64,000 bases of DNA from [Clostridium] innocuum. Lineage in GTDB: Bacteria > Bacillota_I > Bacilli_A > Erysipelotrichales > Erysipelotrichaceae. The DNA lies in the NCBI GenBank assembly GCA_012317185.1, contig CP048838.1, positions 4,030,001 through 4,094,000 on the forward strand, given 5' to 3'. Positions 48,271-57,481 of this stretch are shown one piece after another; position 1 is the stretch's first letter; every line of letters starts with the position of its first letter. The position numbers and the translations under genes are program-made. Under the pieces are notes generated by a model, which saw only the letters and a list, made by a program, of their open reading frames with translations, was not told the DNA's origin and searched no databases.

Positions 48271-49184
48271 AAAAAGTGATTGTATTAGGTAGTTTAAACA
48301 TGGATCTGACCATACAGTGTGTCGATCTTCCAAAGAACGGGGAGACCATCAACGGATCTGATTTCTTTGTCAATCCGGGTGGTAAGGGTGGCAACCAGGC
48401 GGTAGCTGCAGCCAAGCTGGGTGCCGAAACGCATATGATTGCCAATATCGGCAATGATGTGTTCGGAGAACAGCTGCTGGAGGCACTACAGGGCTATGGT
48501 GTTCATACCGAAGGCGTTTTCCGTGATGCGCATGAAACCAGCGGAGTTGCAATGATTATCCGAAGTCATGGAGATAACCGTATCATTCTGGGGAATGGAG
48601 CAAACCATACACTGCCGGAAGCGGCCTTCGTGGAAATGCTGCAGAAGCTGGCACGAAAGGATGATATCTTCCTGACACAGCTGGAAAATGATTATGCACT
48701 GGTAAGAAACGCATTGCGTCATGCAAAGCAGGCGGGCATGTACACGATGTTAAATCCCGCACCTGCCCGTGTTCTGGACAGTGATGTGTATGAGCATCTG
48801 GATCTGATTGTTGTGAATCAGAGTGAATGTGAGCTGTTGACTGGGATTTATCCAAGTGATGAAGATTCCTGCATGGAAGCTATGCACAGCTTTGAAGCCA
48901 GAGGTGTGGATGCGCTTATCACGCTTGGAACACACGGCAGTATGTGCAATGCCTTTGGCAGGTATCTGTTTGTACCTGCACAAAAGGTGGAAACCGTTGA
49001 CACTACAGGAGCCGGAGATTCCTTTATCGGAGCTCTCTGCAGCTGCCTGTCAAGGGATGTGGATATGAAGGAAGCCATGGAATTTGCGACCAGAGTTGCG
49101 GCACTCACCGTAACACGCAGAGGCGCACAGGCATCCATCCCGTATAAAAAGGAAGTAGAGCACTACTTCAAGGAGGAAAACTGA
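48267..49184 (+). CDS. rbsK: ribokinase
   Basis: A 305-residue PfkB-family kinase. VIVLGSLNMDLTIQCVDLPKNGETINGS and NPGGKGGNQAVAAAKLGAETHMIA are the N-terminal sugar-binding signature. VETVDTTGAGDSFIGALCSCL near residue 245 holds the catalytic Asp and anion hole. It phosphorylates ribose to ribose-5-phosphate. With the nucleoside hydrolase downstream it completes use of the ribose half of nucleosides. Confidence 0.93.
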   Translation: MKKVIVLGSLNMDLTIQCVDLPKNGETINGSDFFVNPGGKGGNQAVAAAKLGAETHMIANIGNDVFGEQLLEALQGYGVHTEGVFRDAHETSGVAMIIRSHGDNRIILGNGANHTLPEAAFVEMLQKLARKDDIFLTQLENDYALVRNALRHAKQAGMYTMLNPAPARVLDSDVYEHLDLIVVNQSECELLTGIYPSDEDSCMEAMHSFEARGVDALITLGTHGSMCNAFGRYLFVPAQKVETVDTTGAGDSFIGALCSCLSRDVDMKEAMEFATRVAALTVTRRGAQASIPYKKEVEHYFKEEN

Positions 49185-49185
49185 T

Positions 49186-50106
49186 ATGAACAAACGTCCG
49201 ATTATCATCGATACCGATCCGGGTATTGATGACGCACTCGCCATTGCCATTGCATTATTTTCAGAGGAGCTGGATATCCGTCTGATTTCAACCGTTGCAG
49301 GTAATGTCGGTCTGGATAAGGTAACCTACAACGCCCTGCGCCTGTTGAAATACTTCGGGCGTGAGGATGTTCCGGTGGCTGTGGGTGCCGACCGACCGCT
49401 GATTCGTGAATTTGAAGATGCCAGCAGTGTACATGGAAAAAGCGGTATGGAGGGCTTTGATTTTGAAGAGCCGACGCAGCAGCCGTTAAAGGAAAATGCC
49501 GTTGATGCCATGCGTAATGTCATCATGAACAGCAGCGAGCCGGTAACTCTGGTTCCGATTGCACCCTTGACCAATATCGCGCTGCTGTTGAAGACCTACC
49601 CCGAGGTGAAGCGGAATATCCGTGAAATCGTCCTCATGGGAGGCAGCGCAAGCCGTGGAAACAAGGGTGTCATGGCTGAATTTAACATCGCATTGGATCC
49701 GGAAGCCGCACATATGGTATTCCACAGCGGGGTAAAGCTGACAATGGTTGGACTGGATGTCGGATTAAAGGCTCTGGTATTGCCGGAAGACAGTGAGGAA
49801 ATCCGCACCATGAACAAAACCGGGGAAATGGCATACTGCCTGTTTAAGAAATACCGCGGGGGAAGCTTTCGCACAGGCCTGAAAATGTATGATGCAACAG
49901 CAGTTGCCTATCTGTTGAAGCCGGAGCTGTTTGAGGCGGTGGAAACGTATCTGGATGTAGAGCTGCATGGCACGATGACTGCCGGCTGTACGCTGGTTGA
50001 TCTGAAGGGCTATTTAGGGAAAGAGCCGAATGCCACAGTTTGTCTGGATATCGACGGGAATGCATTCCGTACATGGTTCAAGGAAGCCATTGCGAAATGC
50101 AGATAG
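49186..50106 (+). CDS. ribonucleoside hydrolase
   Basis: A 306-residue inosine-uridine-preferring nucleoside hydrolase type protein. RPIIIDTDPGIDDALAIAIAL is the Ca2+-binding DxDxxxDD signature. ILMGG-like REIVLMGGSASRGNKGVMAEFNIALDPEAAHMVF and MTMVGLDV-type strands follow, and MYDATAVAYLLKPELF near residue 240 supplies the last metal Asp. It splits nucleosides into base and ribose. It starts two bases after ribokinase (GGAGGAAAACTGAT). Confidence 0.92.
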   Translation: MNKRPIIIDTDPGIDDALAIAIALFSEELDIRLISTVAGNVGLDKVTYNALRLLKYFGREDVPVAVGADRPLIREFEDASSVHGKSGMEGFDFEEPTQQPLKENAVDAMRNVIMNSSEPVTLVPIAPLTNIALLLKTYPEVKRNIREIVLMGGSASRGNKGVMAEFNIALDPEAAHMVFHSGVKLTMVGLDVGLKALVLPEDSEEIRTMNKTGEMAYCLFKKYRGGSFRTGLKMYDATAVAYLLKPELFEAVETYLDVELHGTMTAGCTLVDLKGYLGKEPNATVCLDIDGNAFRTWFKEAIAKCR

Positions 50107-50135
50107 AATGTATAATATAAAAGGAGAGAACACAT

Positions 50136-51551
50136 ATGAATGATATCATTATGTATGGATCTGCACTGATTGCCGTTATTATCGTCGTTATCATGCTGAT
50201 CAAAAAAATGGATATTAAAATCACACTGTTTGCCATGGGTATTGTGTTGATGTATATCGCAATCGCCATGGGAAATCCAATCGCAATCAAGGAATTTGAA
50301 TCAACCGGTCTTACCGTACTGGATCCGCTGAAGGCTGTAATCGATCAATTCAAGAGTACACTTCCGGCTGCCGGCTTCATCATCCTGATTCTGGGCGGCT
50401 ATTCCGCCTATATGACGAGCATCGGTGCCAATGAGGTTACGGTTCATACTCTTACCAAGCCAATCAAGAAAATTAAATCGGTATATATCCTTGTTCCACT
50501 GGTATTCCTGATAGGAAATGTACTGTCTCTTGTAATTCCAAGTGCTTCCAACCTTGCCATCATCCTGCTTGCGACACTGTATCCTGTTTTGCGTCAGGCC
50601 GGTATGTCTCCGTTGACCGCAGCGGCAGTCATTGCCACTACCGCAACGGTTATGCCGACTCCTCTTGGCGGTGACAATGTTGCCGTAGCAACAGAGCTTG
50701 CAAAATATCCTGCATTTGCAGGTATGAGTGTTACCGACTATGTTATCCAGTACCATGCCATGATTTCCGTACCGACCCTGATTGTTATGGCCGTTGTGCA
50801 CTTCTTCTGGCAGAAGTTTATGGACAAGAAAAACACAGGTAAGCTGGAAGACAATGTTGAGGTTCACGAGGTTAAGGCGGTTCCGGAAGGCGGATTGTAT
50901 CGTTTTGTTTATACATTGCTTCCCATCTTCCCGATTCTGCTTCTTATCGTTGTTTATATCATTCGCAGCGTAACCGGAAGTAATGTTGATATCAGTGTTG
51001 AGGTAGCTTCTCTGCTCTCCTTCCTGATCGCTATCGTGTGTGAAATTATACGTACGAAGGATAGTGGAAAGGTATTGAAGCAAACAGAAGATTTCTTCAA
51101 GGGAATGGGAAGTTCCATGCCAATCGTTGCACTGCTGGTTGCAGCTAGTGTATTTGTATTAGGTCTGAATTCCATTGGTCTAATCGATGCTTTACAGACT
51201 GCCATGCTTGGTGTTCAGGGATCAGGAATGGGCTTTGTACTTCCGTTGATTCTGATGGGACTGACGATTCTGATCGTACTGCTGAGCGGAAGTGGAACAG
51301 CATTGTTCTATGCCATGGTTCCTTTGATGGTACCACTGGCTGAAGCTGCCGGAATCTCTGCCATCGCCGTATCCATTCCGATGGGACTGTGCGGTAATCT
51401 GATGCGTGCGGTATCCCCGGTTGCAGCCGTTGTTGTCATTGTTGCCGGTACGATTAAAGCGAACCCTCTGGATATTGTTAAGCGTACCTCTGTTCCTATG
51501 ATCGCCGGTGTTGTTACCATGTTTGTTTTATCCATGATCATGTTCCTGTAA
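50136..51551 (+). CDS. DcuC-family transporter, probably for nucleosides
   Basis: A 471-residue protein with about 12 membrane helices. GNVLSLVIPSASNLAIILLATLYPVLRQAGMS and TATVMPTPLGGDNVAVA are typical of the DcuC/C4-dicarboxylate anaerobic carrier family. Size and topology match. Placement after nucleoside hydrolase under a LacI regulator suggests that the substrate here is a nucleoside rather than a dicarboxylate, which is inference. AAGGAGAG lies before the ATG, and a strong terminator follows. Confidence 0.82.
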   Translation: MNDIIMYGSALIAVIIVVIMLIKKMDIKITLFAMGIVLMYIAIAMGNPIAIKEFESTGLTVLDPLKAVIDQFKSTLPAAGFIILILGGYSAYMTSIGANEVTVHTLTKPIKKIKSVYILVPLVFLIGNVLSLVIPSASNLAIILLATLYPVLRQAGMSPLTAAAVIATTATVMPTPLGGDNVAVATELAKYPAFAGMSVTDYVIQYHAMISVPTLIVMAVVHFFWQKFMDKKNTGKLEDNVEVHEVKAVPEGGLYRFVYTLLPIFPILLLIVVYIIRSVTGSNVDISVEVASLLSFLIAIVCEIIRTKDSGKVLKQTEDFFKGMGSSMPIVALLVAASVFVLGLNSIGLIDALQTAMLGVQGSGMGFVLPLILMGLTILIVLLSGSGTALFYAMVPLMVPLAEAAGISAIAVSIPMGLCGNLMRAVSPVAAVVVIVAGTIKANPLDIVKRTSVPMIAGVVTMFVLSMIMFL

Positions 51552-51586
51552 AATCATCAGCAATCCCTGCAGGATTATGATAAAAT

Positions 51587-51621
51587 AAAGGTAATTATCA
51601 GGAAGGGTAATTACCTTTTTA
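51587..51621 (+). terminator. terminator between transporter and lacI-type gene
   Basis: AAAGGTAATTA/TAATTACCTTT perfect 11-bp stem (51587-51597 and 51608-51618) and T tail. The regulator gene begins 25 bases beyond and may depend on read-through, coupling its dose to the operon. Confidence 0.85.
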
Positions 51622-51645
51622 AAAATTACAGTGCAGGAGGAATAT

Positions 51646-52653
51646 ATGAAAGTGACCATTAAGGACATCGCAAAAAAAGCGGGTGTCAGTGTCAGTACGG
51701 TGTCGCTCGTGTTGAACGATAGGCCATGCCGTGTAGCTCAGCAGACACGCGACACCATCAAGGACATTGCGAAGCAGTATAATTATAAGGTCAATCAGAC
51801 CGCAAGAAGTCTGGTCACCAGAAAATCGAATATTCTGGGCCTCATCATTCCGGATATCGAAAACCTGTTCTTCTCCGCATTATGCAAACGGATGGAGGAA
51901 TACCTCCGGGAGCTGGGATACGCACTCATGATCGTGAATTCCAATGATCATGCAGCGGATGACAGCATGCTCATCGATCTCCTTGTTTCAAGAGGGGTTG
52001 ACGGTCTTGGTATCACCGTCAGCAATGAATCCTATCAGGATGAAACGATACGCAAAAAGCTGGCATCCCTTTCCATCCCCTATGTGATGATTGACCGTAT
52101 GTATCCCGATCTGAATTGCAGCAAGGTTTATTTTGATAACGAATCAGGTGCTTATATGGCCATTGAAAAGCTAGTGAAAAGCGGCCACAAAAAAATCGCA
52201 TGCATCGGAATTTCTTCCGCAAGCAAAACTGGGGCGAGCCGTGTTGCAGGCTATCGCAAAGCTATGCAGCAGTTCCAGCTGGAGGTTCGTGAAGATTATA
52301 TTCTTGATGGAAATTATCGCTTTCAGGGTGGATATACCTGTGCAAAGCAGCTGATGAAGATGGATGTTACCGCTGCCTTTATCTGTAATGATATGATGAC
52401 ACTGGGGGTCATGCGTTACTTCCAGGAGCATCATGTCCGCATACCGCAGGATATATCCATCGTCAGCTATGACAACACATTAAACCGGTTTACGCTGGGT
52501 ACTGAGATCACAAGTGTGGATCAGAATGTCGGGCTGCTGGCAAAAACTTCCTGTAATGAGCTGCTGGCACAGCTGCGTGACCCTGCGCATCGTAAACAGG
52601 ATATCTGTCTGAAGCCGCAGCTGATTGAAAAAGACAGCGTCCAAATCATATAG
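51646..52653 (+). CDS. LacI-family repressor of the nucleoside operon
   Basis: A 335-residue protein from MKVTIKDIAKKAGVSVSTVSLVLN (AGGAGG upstream; a GTG at 51631 overlaps that site). Residues 1-60 are the LacI headpiece with hinge helix (NQTARSLVTRKSNILGLIIPDIEN). The rest is the periplasmic-binding-protein-like sensor (VDGLGITVSNESY; FICNDMMTLGVMRYFQEH; VDQNVGLLAKTSCNELLAQL), closest in style to RbsR/CcpA-type members. The probable inducer is ribose or a nucleoside. Likely sites are the AAAACGTTTT palindromes at 47573, 47742 and 47808. Confidence 0.9.
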   Translation: MKVTIKDIAKKAGVSVSTVSLVLNDRPCRVAQQTRDTIKDIAKQYNYKVNQTARSLVTRKSNILGLIIPDIENLFFSALCKRMEEYLRELGYALMIVNSNDHAADDSMLIDLLVSRGVDGLGITVSNESYQDETIRKKLASLSIPYVMIDRMYPDLNCSKVYFDNESGAYMAIEKLVKSGHKKIACIGISSASKTGASRVAGYRKAMQQFQLEVREDYILDGNYRFQGGYTCAKQLMKMDVTAAFICNDMMTLGVMRYFQEHHVRIPQDISIVSYDNTLNRFTLGTEITSVDQNVGLLAKTSCNELLAQLRDPAHRKQDICLKPQLIEKDSVQII

Positions 52654-52656
52654 TAC

Positions 52657-52695
52657 AAAAAGTGCACCATGGCATCACCCGGGTGTACTTTTTTC
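52657..52695 (+). terminator. terminator of the LacI gene
   Basis: AAAAGTGCACC/GGTGTACTTTT stem (one G-T pair) followed by T, directly after the stop at 52653. Confidence 0.75.
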
Positions 52696-52741
52696 ATGTA
52701 TAACCGCACTGGCTTTGGTTCAGGATGTAAATTGGCCTGTA

Positions 52742-54556
52742 TCATTGAAACAGTCTTTGCAGAATTCGCAGGAAGGGAGCACTGCTTTCCCATACCTCCC
52801 CCATGATTTTACCGGATTGAGAAATCGTTTCATACTGTTCACCGGTTATCATGTCCTTTAAGGCAGCCGGATTCAATGTAAGAAATTCCCGCAGTACGGC
52901 GCTTTGCGACTGCTTTATCTGTGAAGAGCCTGTATTCTTGTTCTTCCCTGTATATAATTGCTCTGTATCCGCACAATCTGCTTGGGTTGTCGTCTGTTTT
53001 GCATCCGTTTTTCCTTCATGTTTCTCCATCCTGGTCACCTTCTCTTTTTTTCTCTGTTCTTTTTTTACAGCTTCGCTTATCTGTGAGGCATCCTGTCCAA
53101 TCGTCCAAGGTATCGTTTCGTCTTTGTCATTCGGTGTATCCGGTACATAGGGAGACTCTCCTCTTCCACCGCCCTGCCCGTCATTTCCTTCTCCTCCGCC
53201 ATCATTTTTATTCTGGTCAGAAGCATCCGGAATCGGATTTCCGGCAGCATCATGCACCTTTAGCACATAGCTTCGTCCATCATAATATCCACCGATGATT
53301 TCAACTCTGGCATAGGTGAACGGTTCTGTTACCTGCAGCATATAAACAACAATATACGGTGGCAGGACAATGCTTCCCGGTGCATACTGCGACATGCTGG
53401 GGATGCTGTCGTATTGAAATTTCCAATGCGTTCTGTCAGTGCTTGTATACAGATGAATCGCTTTGGCATTATATGCCCGGGGAATATGAAAATAATAATC
53501 GGTATCATTGCGAATCATATACAGTGACATATCAAATACAGGTTCGCTGTCGGGGATGATATAAAAGGGAAACGCATGCTCAATGATATCGATTCGTTCC
53601 CTGCTGCTTTCATCCGCAATACCATACAAATAAAATGGCTTGTGTGTCTGCATGCCACGCTCATATGCTGTGGTATCATACTGCAGGGATATCTGAAAGC
53701 TTTTTTCTTCTCCGGTTTCTGACACAGCAGTCACTTCAACCTGCTTAGGCAATGGCAGATCATTCACCGTATGGGATTGCAGGGCTGCAATCTCCTTTGC
53801 CGGCATGGGAGTGTCCAGCTTCCATTCCTTTTCCAGCGGTTGATTGTTTTCGACGATAATAACCTCATTGCCGATATAGTATCCGTCCGGTATCTGAATC
53901 GCCTTTGAACCAGTGCCGTTTACCTCAATGCGTGAATACTCAATTTGAAACCAGTCTGCAAGCACGCCGATGCTGTTGGCTCCGTTGGTATAGATATCAA
54001 CATCCGCCATACTTGCGGAATAATAATGTTCCTGATACGGATTTTTATTTAATACTCCGATTGCATTGTCACCCTCAGCACTGATATAATTCTTCTTATC
54101 TGTATATTTTGCATATAATCCTTCACCGCCGGCTATTTCCAGAGCTGTGCCCTCTGTGCTGTGAATGCGCAAACCAAACGCACTTACACCGGTATTCATA
54201 TATACCAGCGGTCTGTTTTTTCCGCTGCCCTCTATCGTCAGTGTTTTTTCTTTATCGACAAACCCCCATGCAGCATCGTTATTGAAATTATCTATATTAA
54301 CGTTGGAATCCCCATCGATGTTATTTTCAATTCTTACCTGATAGCCATTGGTGTGAATGGTAATCTCTCTGCTTGTGATGATATCCGCATTGATGATCAT
54401 GTCACCCTGCATTTCAAATGTCCCGCCCTGCGGATGCTCCTGTACAAAGCTGAGAAAGCGTTCAAATTCCGTTTGTATGCTATCAGCCGCATATACCGGT
54501 AACAAATAATGAAGCAGCATACATACCATGATTCCAATTCCTGTTATCCTTTTCAT
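52742..54556 (-). CDS. large secreted protein with beta-helix-like N-terminal region, unknown
   Basis: A 604-residue protein. MKRITGIGIMVCMLLHYLLPVYAADS is a cleavable signal peptide. Residues ~45-235 show short beta repeats rich in Asn, Asp, Gly and Ile (GDMIINADIITSREITIHTNGYQVRIENNIDGDSN in parts; ISAEGDNAIGVLNKN; VDIYTNGANSIGVLADW), as in pectate-lyase-like beta-helices. Residues ~240-430 are mixed, then a Gly/Asn/Asp linker (~440-470) and a Lys/Gln/Thr-rich C-terminus. No LPXTG, SLH or lipobox was seen, so it is probably released or held by charge. It is a single gene opposite the LacI unit. Not recognised. Confidence 0.75.
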   Translation of the reverse strand: MKRITGIGIMVCMLLHYLLPVYAADSIQTEFERFLSFVQEHPQGGTFEMQGDMIINADIITSREITIHTNGYQVRIENNIDGDSNVNIDNFNNDAAWGFVDKEKTLTIEGSGKNRPLVYMNTGVSAFGLRIHSTEGTALEIAGGEGLYAKYTDKKNYISAEGDNAIGVLNKNPYQEHYYSASMADVDIYTNGANSIGVLADWFQIEYSRIEVNGTGSKAIQIPDGYYIGNEVIIVENNQPLEKEWKLDTPMPAKEIAALQSHTVNDLPLPKQVEVTAVSETGEEKSFQISLQYDTTAYERGMQTHKPFYLYGIADESSRERIDIIEHAFPFYIIPDSEPVFDMSLYMIRNDTDYYFHIPRAYNAKAIHLYTSTDRTHWKFQYDSIPSMSQYAPGSIVLPPYIVVYMLQVTEPFTYARVEIIGGYYDGRSYVLKVHDAAGNPIPDASDQNKNDGGGEGNDGQGGGRGESPYVPDTPNDKDETIPWTIGQDASQISEAVKKEQRKKEKVTRMEKHEGKTDAKQTTTQADCADTEQLYTGKNKNTGSSQIKQSQSAVLREFLTLNPAALKDMITGEQYETISQSGKIMGEVWESSAPFLRILQRLFQ

Positions 54557-54870
54557 ATTCTCTCACCTTTCACTGCATCACTTCTTCTATTTTAGCATAT
54601 CCTGTCAGCCGGCAATATAACAGATTTCACATTTGAAGCATTCTTTATGCCATGGAATGTATTCCCTTGCGGTATTTATCTACTCTTCCTTATATTATGA
54701 GGTATCTGTTGTGATTTTTTTGTTTCAGAAAGCCATGACAATCAGGAAATGATAAGCTGTATGTGCATAGTTTTACATTGTATGCATGAAGAAAGTCTGT
54801 TTTCATAAAGCAGATGATTGTTCGCTATACAAGATACTTTAAGAGACAGAAAGAGAAGCATCAATGCAGA
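54557..54870. other. gene-free stretch upstream of the secreted protein
   Basis: AT-rich DNA with a weak minus-strand TAAAAT near 54590. No gene or RNA was recognised. Confidence 0.35.
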
Positions 54871-54923
54871 AAAAAAGACAGGTCTTCCAATATCCATGCA
54901 GGATATTGCGGATGACTGTCTTT
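54871..54923 (-). terminator. terminator of the uvrA-hprK-lgt-trxB-rubredoxin gene series
   Basis: Outer stem AAAGACAG/CTGTCTTT (54874-54881 and 54916-54923), inner CAATATCC/GGATATTG, and seven T on the minus strand. Confidence 0.82.
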
Positions 54924-54939
54924 CTTTATCCCATTCGAT

Positions 54940-55098
54940 TTACAGCTGTGTGAACATGTCCTTCGGTGCACCGCACAGAGGACACTTGAAATCCTCCGGA
55001 AGCTCTTCCCACTTTGTACCCGGGGCAATTCCCTGATCCGGCAGACCTGCCGCCTCATCGTATTCCCAGTTACAGATATCGCAAACGTATTTTGCCAT
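54940..55098 (-). CDS. rubredoxin
   Basis: A 52-residue iron protein. Two knuckles YVCDICNWEYD and FKCPLCGAPKDMF provide the four Cys ligands for one iron, and GIAPGTKWEELPEDFKCPLC is the usual loop. It carries single electrons, often for oxygen or peroxide reduction in anaerobes. It starts two bases after trxB, so it is cotranscribed and may take electrons from, or share the redox role of, the thioredoxin reductase. Confidence 0.95.
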   Translation of the reverse strand: MAKYVCDICNWEYDEAAGLPDQGIAPGTKWEELPEDFKCPLCGAPKDMFTQL

Positions 55099-55100
55099 AA

Positions 55101-56021
55101 TCAGATCCCCTTTATCTCATGAAATGCATGCTGTGCCGCAATGGCTCCGTCGTTGGTTGCCGTAACAACCTGGCGCAGTTTTTTCGCAATGACGTCTCCG
55201 GCACCATAGATGCCCTTTGCCTTTGTTTCACAGTTTTCATCCACGATCATGTAGCCGCGCTCATCCAGGATACCCAGCCCCTCTAAAAAGGAGGTTGCCG
55301 GATCCAGTCCGATATACGGGAATATGCCATGTGTTTTCATTTCTGTTTCCACATTCGTATCCACGTTTCGTATGACCAGACCGGTAACGCGCATACCGTC
55401 ATCGACAACACGCACCGGCACATGCTTTGTCACCACCGTGATTTTTGGATTATCCTTGATTGCATTTTGAACAATGCTGTCTGCACGGAATACATCCCGT
55501 CGTATTATGATATTCACCTTGCTGGCAAACTGTGTCAGATAATTTGCTTCCTCCAGCGCAGAGTTGCCGCCGCCGATGACCACAACCTCCTGATCGCGGA
55601 AAAATGCACCGTCGCATACTGCACAATAGGATACACCGCGTCCGACATTTTCCAGTTCCCCCGGCACATTCATCATACGCTCCTGTGTTCCGGTTGCCAC
55701 AATGACAGCCTTTGCCTCATACTCCGTTCCATCCTCACAGATGATTTTTTTATATGCGCCATCCTCCACACGGATGACATTGCCATACAGGTATTCCGCA
55801 CCAAAGGATGTGGAATGCTCAAACATATCGCTTGCCAGCTTGGCACCGTTTGTTTCAATAATGCCCGGCCAGTTGCTGATTTCCGCCGTCTTGATCAGCT
55901 TTCCTCCGGGAGCCCCCATTTCCAGCATTGCTGTTTTCAAGCCGGCTCTGCTTCCATATATTGCCGCACTCATGCCGGCAGGTCCGGCACCAATGATAAT
56001 TAAATCGTAACGTCGCTCCAT
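55101..56021 (-). CDS. trxB: thioredoxin-disulfide reductase
   Basis: A 306-residue flavoprotein. DLIIIGAGPAGMSAAIYGSRAGLKTAMLE binds FAD, YCAVCDGAFFRDQEVVVIGGGNSALEEANYL holds the redox Cys pair (C-A-V-C) and the NADPH fold, and GIYGAGDVIAKKLRQVVTATNDGAIAAQ closes FAD binding. It reduces thioredoxin with NADPH. Its ATG lies 22 bases inside the end of the lgt-phosphatase gene (AAAGGAGGATCACG upstream). Confidence 0.96.
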   Translation of the reverse strand: MERRYDLIIIGAGPAGMSAAIYGSRAGLKTAMLEMGAPGGKLIKTAEISNWPGIIETNGAKLASDMFEHSTSFGAEYLYGNVIRVEDGAYKKIICEDGTEYEAKAVIVATGTQERMMNVPGELENVGRGVSYCAVCDGAFFRDQEVVVIGGGNSALEEANYLTQFASKVNIIIRRDVFRADSIVQNAIKDNPKITVVTKHVPVRVVDDGMRVTGLVIRNVDTNVETEMKTHGIFPYIGLDPATSFLEGLGILDERGYMIVDENCETKAKGIYGAGDVIAKKLRQVVTATNDGAIAAQHAFHEIKGI

Positions 56022-57472
56022 TCGTGATCCTCCTTTATGATCGTAATCAGATCAGACATGTCTCTAATGATAGCACAGGGTTTGCACAACTGCATCTCTT
56101 GTGCCCGTGATTCTTCATAGACAAAGGCTACCGAGAAGGCGCCCATCTTCTTACATGCCTCTATATCCGTAGGTGCATCCCCTACATAGACAACATCATC
56201 ATGCGGAACATGCAGCTGTTCACAGGCAGTCAGAATACCAATCGGATCGGGCTTCGGCCGCTCAACGTCCGCACCGCCCAGGATAATCTCAAAATACGAT
56301 TCCAGATTAAACTGCTTCAATCCCATACGGACAATGTCCTGCAGCTTGTTGGACATGACGGCAAGCGGATAATCGTTTGCCTTTAAATATTCCAGCGTTT
56401 CCTTCACATGGGGAATCGGCTTGACAAATTCATCATGATGCTCATGATTGAAAGCACGATAGCAGGCGATGATTTCATCCACCTGTTCCTCCTTGAAATA
56501 GCGCAAGAAGGACTGCTTCAGCGTAGGTCCCAGAAAGGACTGCTTTTCCTCTTCACTCAATGTATAGCCCGGCTTGTATTGTGCAAAGGTATGCTCAAAG
56601 GACTTGTAAATCAGCTCCTTGGTATCCACCAGTGTGCCGTCCAGATCAAAGATCACCGCCGGCTTGTGCTTTTTAAACGGATAGATGTTTTTAAATACCT
56701 TATCCCAGACACCGAGTATTCCTAAAATGCCGATCAGGACACCGAGCAGAGATACCAGCTGTGCGACGCGAAGTCCTCCCAGCATCAGGGAATCGGTTCG
56801 CATTCCTTCAATAAAGAAGCGAATCATGCCATACCATGCCAGATAGGCAAATGCCAGATCCCCGCGTTTTTTTCTGCCGTGTTTTTTATAAACAACGGTA
56901 ATCAATACGAAGCCAATCAGATTTCCGACGCTTTCATACAGGAAGGTCGGCTGACGGAATGCACCGTCAATATACATGTGATCACGGATAAAGGCCGGGA
57001 AATGATCATAGAAGCTGGCATTTACCACACCGCCATACGCCTCCTGATTTATGAAATTCCCCCAGCGGCCGATTGCCTGCGCAAGCATCATATTCGGAAA
57101 AACAACATCCATAATACGCAGTCCGTTATACTGATAGCGGCGGAAGTAGAACCATCCGAATATCGTTCCGGCAATCACACCCCCGTGAATCGCCAGACCG
57201 CCCTCCCATATATAGAAGATACGGATCGGGTCTGCCGCATACAGATTGTTCCATTCAAAGATAACATAATACAGACGGGCACCGATGATGGCGATCGGCA
57301 GCATCATCAGAAAGAAGTTTTCAAATACATCTTCCTTATACCCCCATTTCTTAAACTGACGAAGAGATAAAAAATATGCCAGAAAGGCACCGGACAGAAT
57401 CAGCACGGCGTACCATGTGACCTGTAAGGATCCTATCGTCAATACGGTTTTCATATCGGGAAAAATTGTCAT
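56000..57472 (-). CDS. lgt: fusion of prolipoprotein diacylglyceryl transferase (Lgt) and HAD phosphatase (PpaX-like)
   Basis: A 490-residue protein in one frame. Residues ~1-265 are Lgt with seven membrane helices (ENFFLMMLPIAIIGARLYYVIFEW; EGGLAIHGGVIAG; AQAIGRWGNFINQEAYGG near residue 135, the catalytic Arg-rich signature), which lipidates preprolipoproteins. Residues ~272-490 are a HAD phosphatase: VIFDLDGTLVDTKELIYKSFEHTF (nucleophile Asp), LAVMSNKLQDIVRMGL, GGADVERPKPDPIGI and YVGDAPTDIEACKKMGAFSVAF. In Bacillus lgt is next to hprK and ppaX (a pyrophosphatase that removes PPi made by HprK). Here hprK is 10 bases upstream, so the fused domain is probably PpaX. Confidence 0.92.
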   Translation of the reverse strand: MTIFPDMKTVLTIGSLQVTWYAVLILSGAFLAYFLSLRQFKKWGYKEDVFENFFLMMLPIAIIGARLYYVIFEWNNLYAADPIRIFYIWEGGLAIHGGVIAGTIFGWFYFRRYQYNGLRIMDVVFPNMMLAQAIGRWGNFINQEAYGGVVNASFYDHFPAFIRDHMYIDGAFRQPTFLYESVGNLIGFVLITVVYKKHGRKKRGDLAFAYLAWYGMIRFFIEGMRTDSLMLGGLRVAQLVSLLGVLIGILGILGVWDKVFKNIYPFKKHKPAVIFDLDGTLVDTKELIYKSFEHTFAQYKPGYTLSEEEKQSFLGPTLKQSFLRYFKEEQVDEIIACYRAFNHEHHDEFVKPIPHVKETLEYLKANDYPLAVMSNKLQDIVRMGLKQFNLESYFEIILGGADVERPKPDPIGILTACEQLHVPHDDVVYVGDAPTDIEACKKMGAFSVAFVYEESRAQEMQLCKPCAIIRDMSDLITIIKEDHEWSDVTI

Positions 57473-57481
57473 AAAAGCCTC

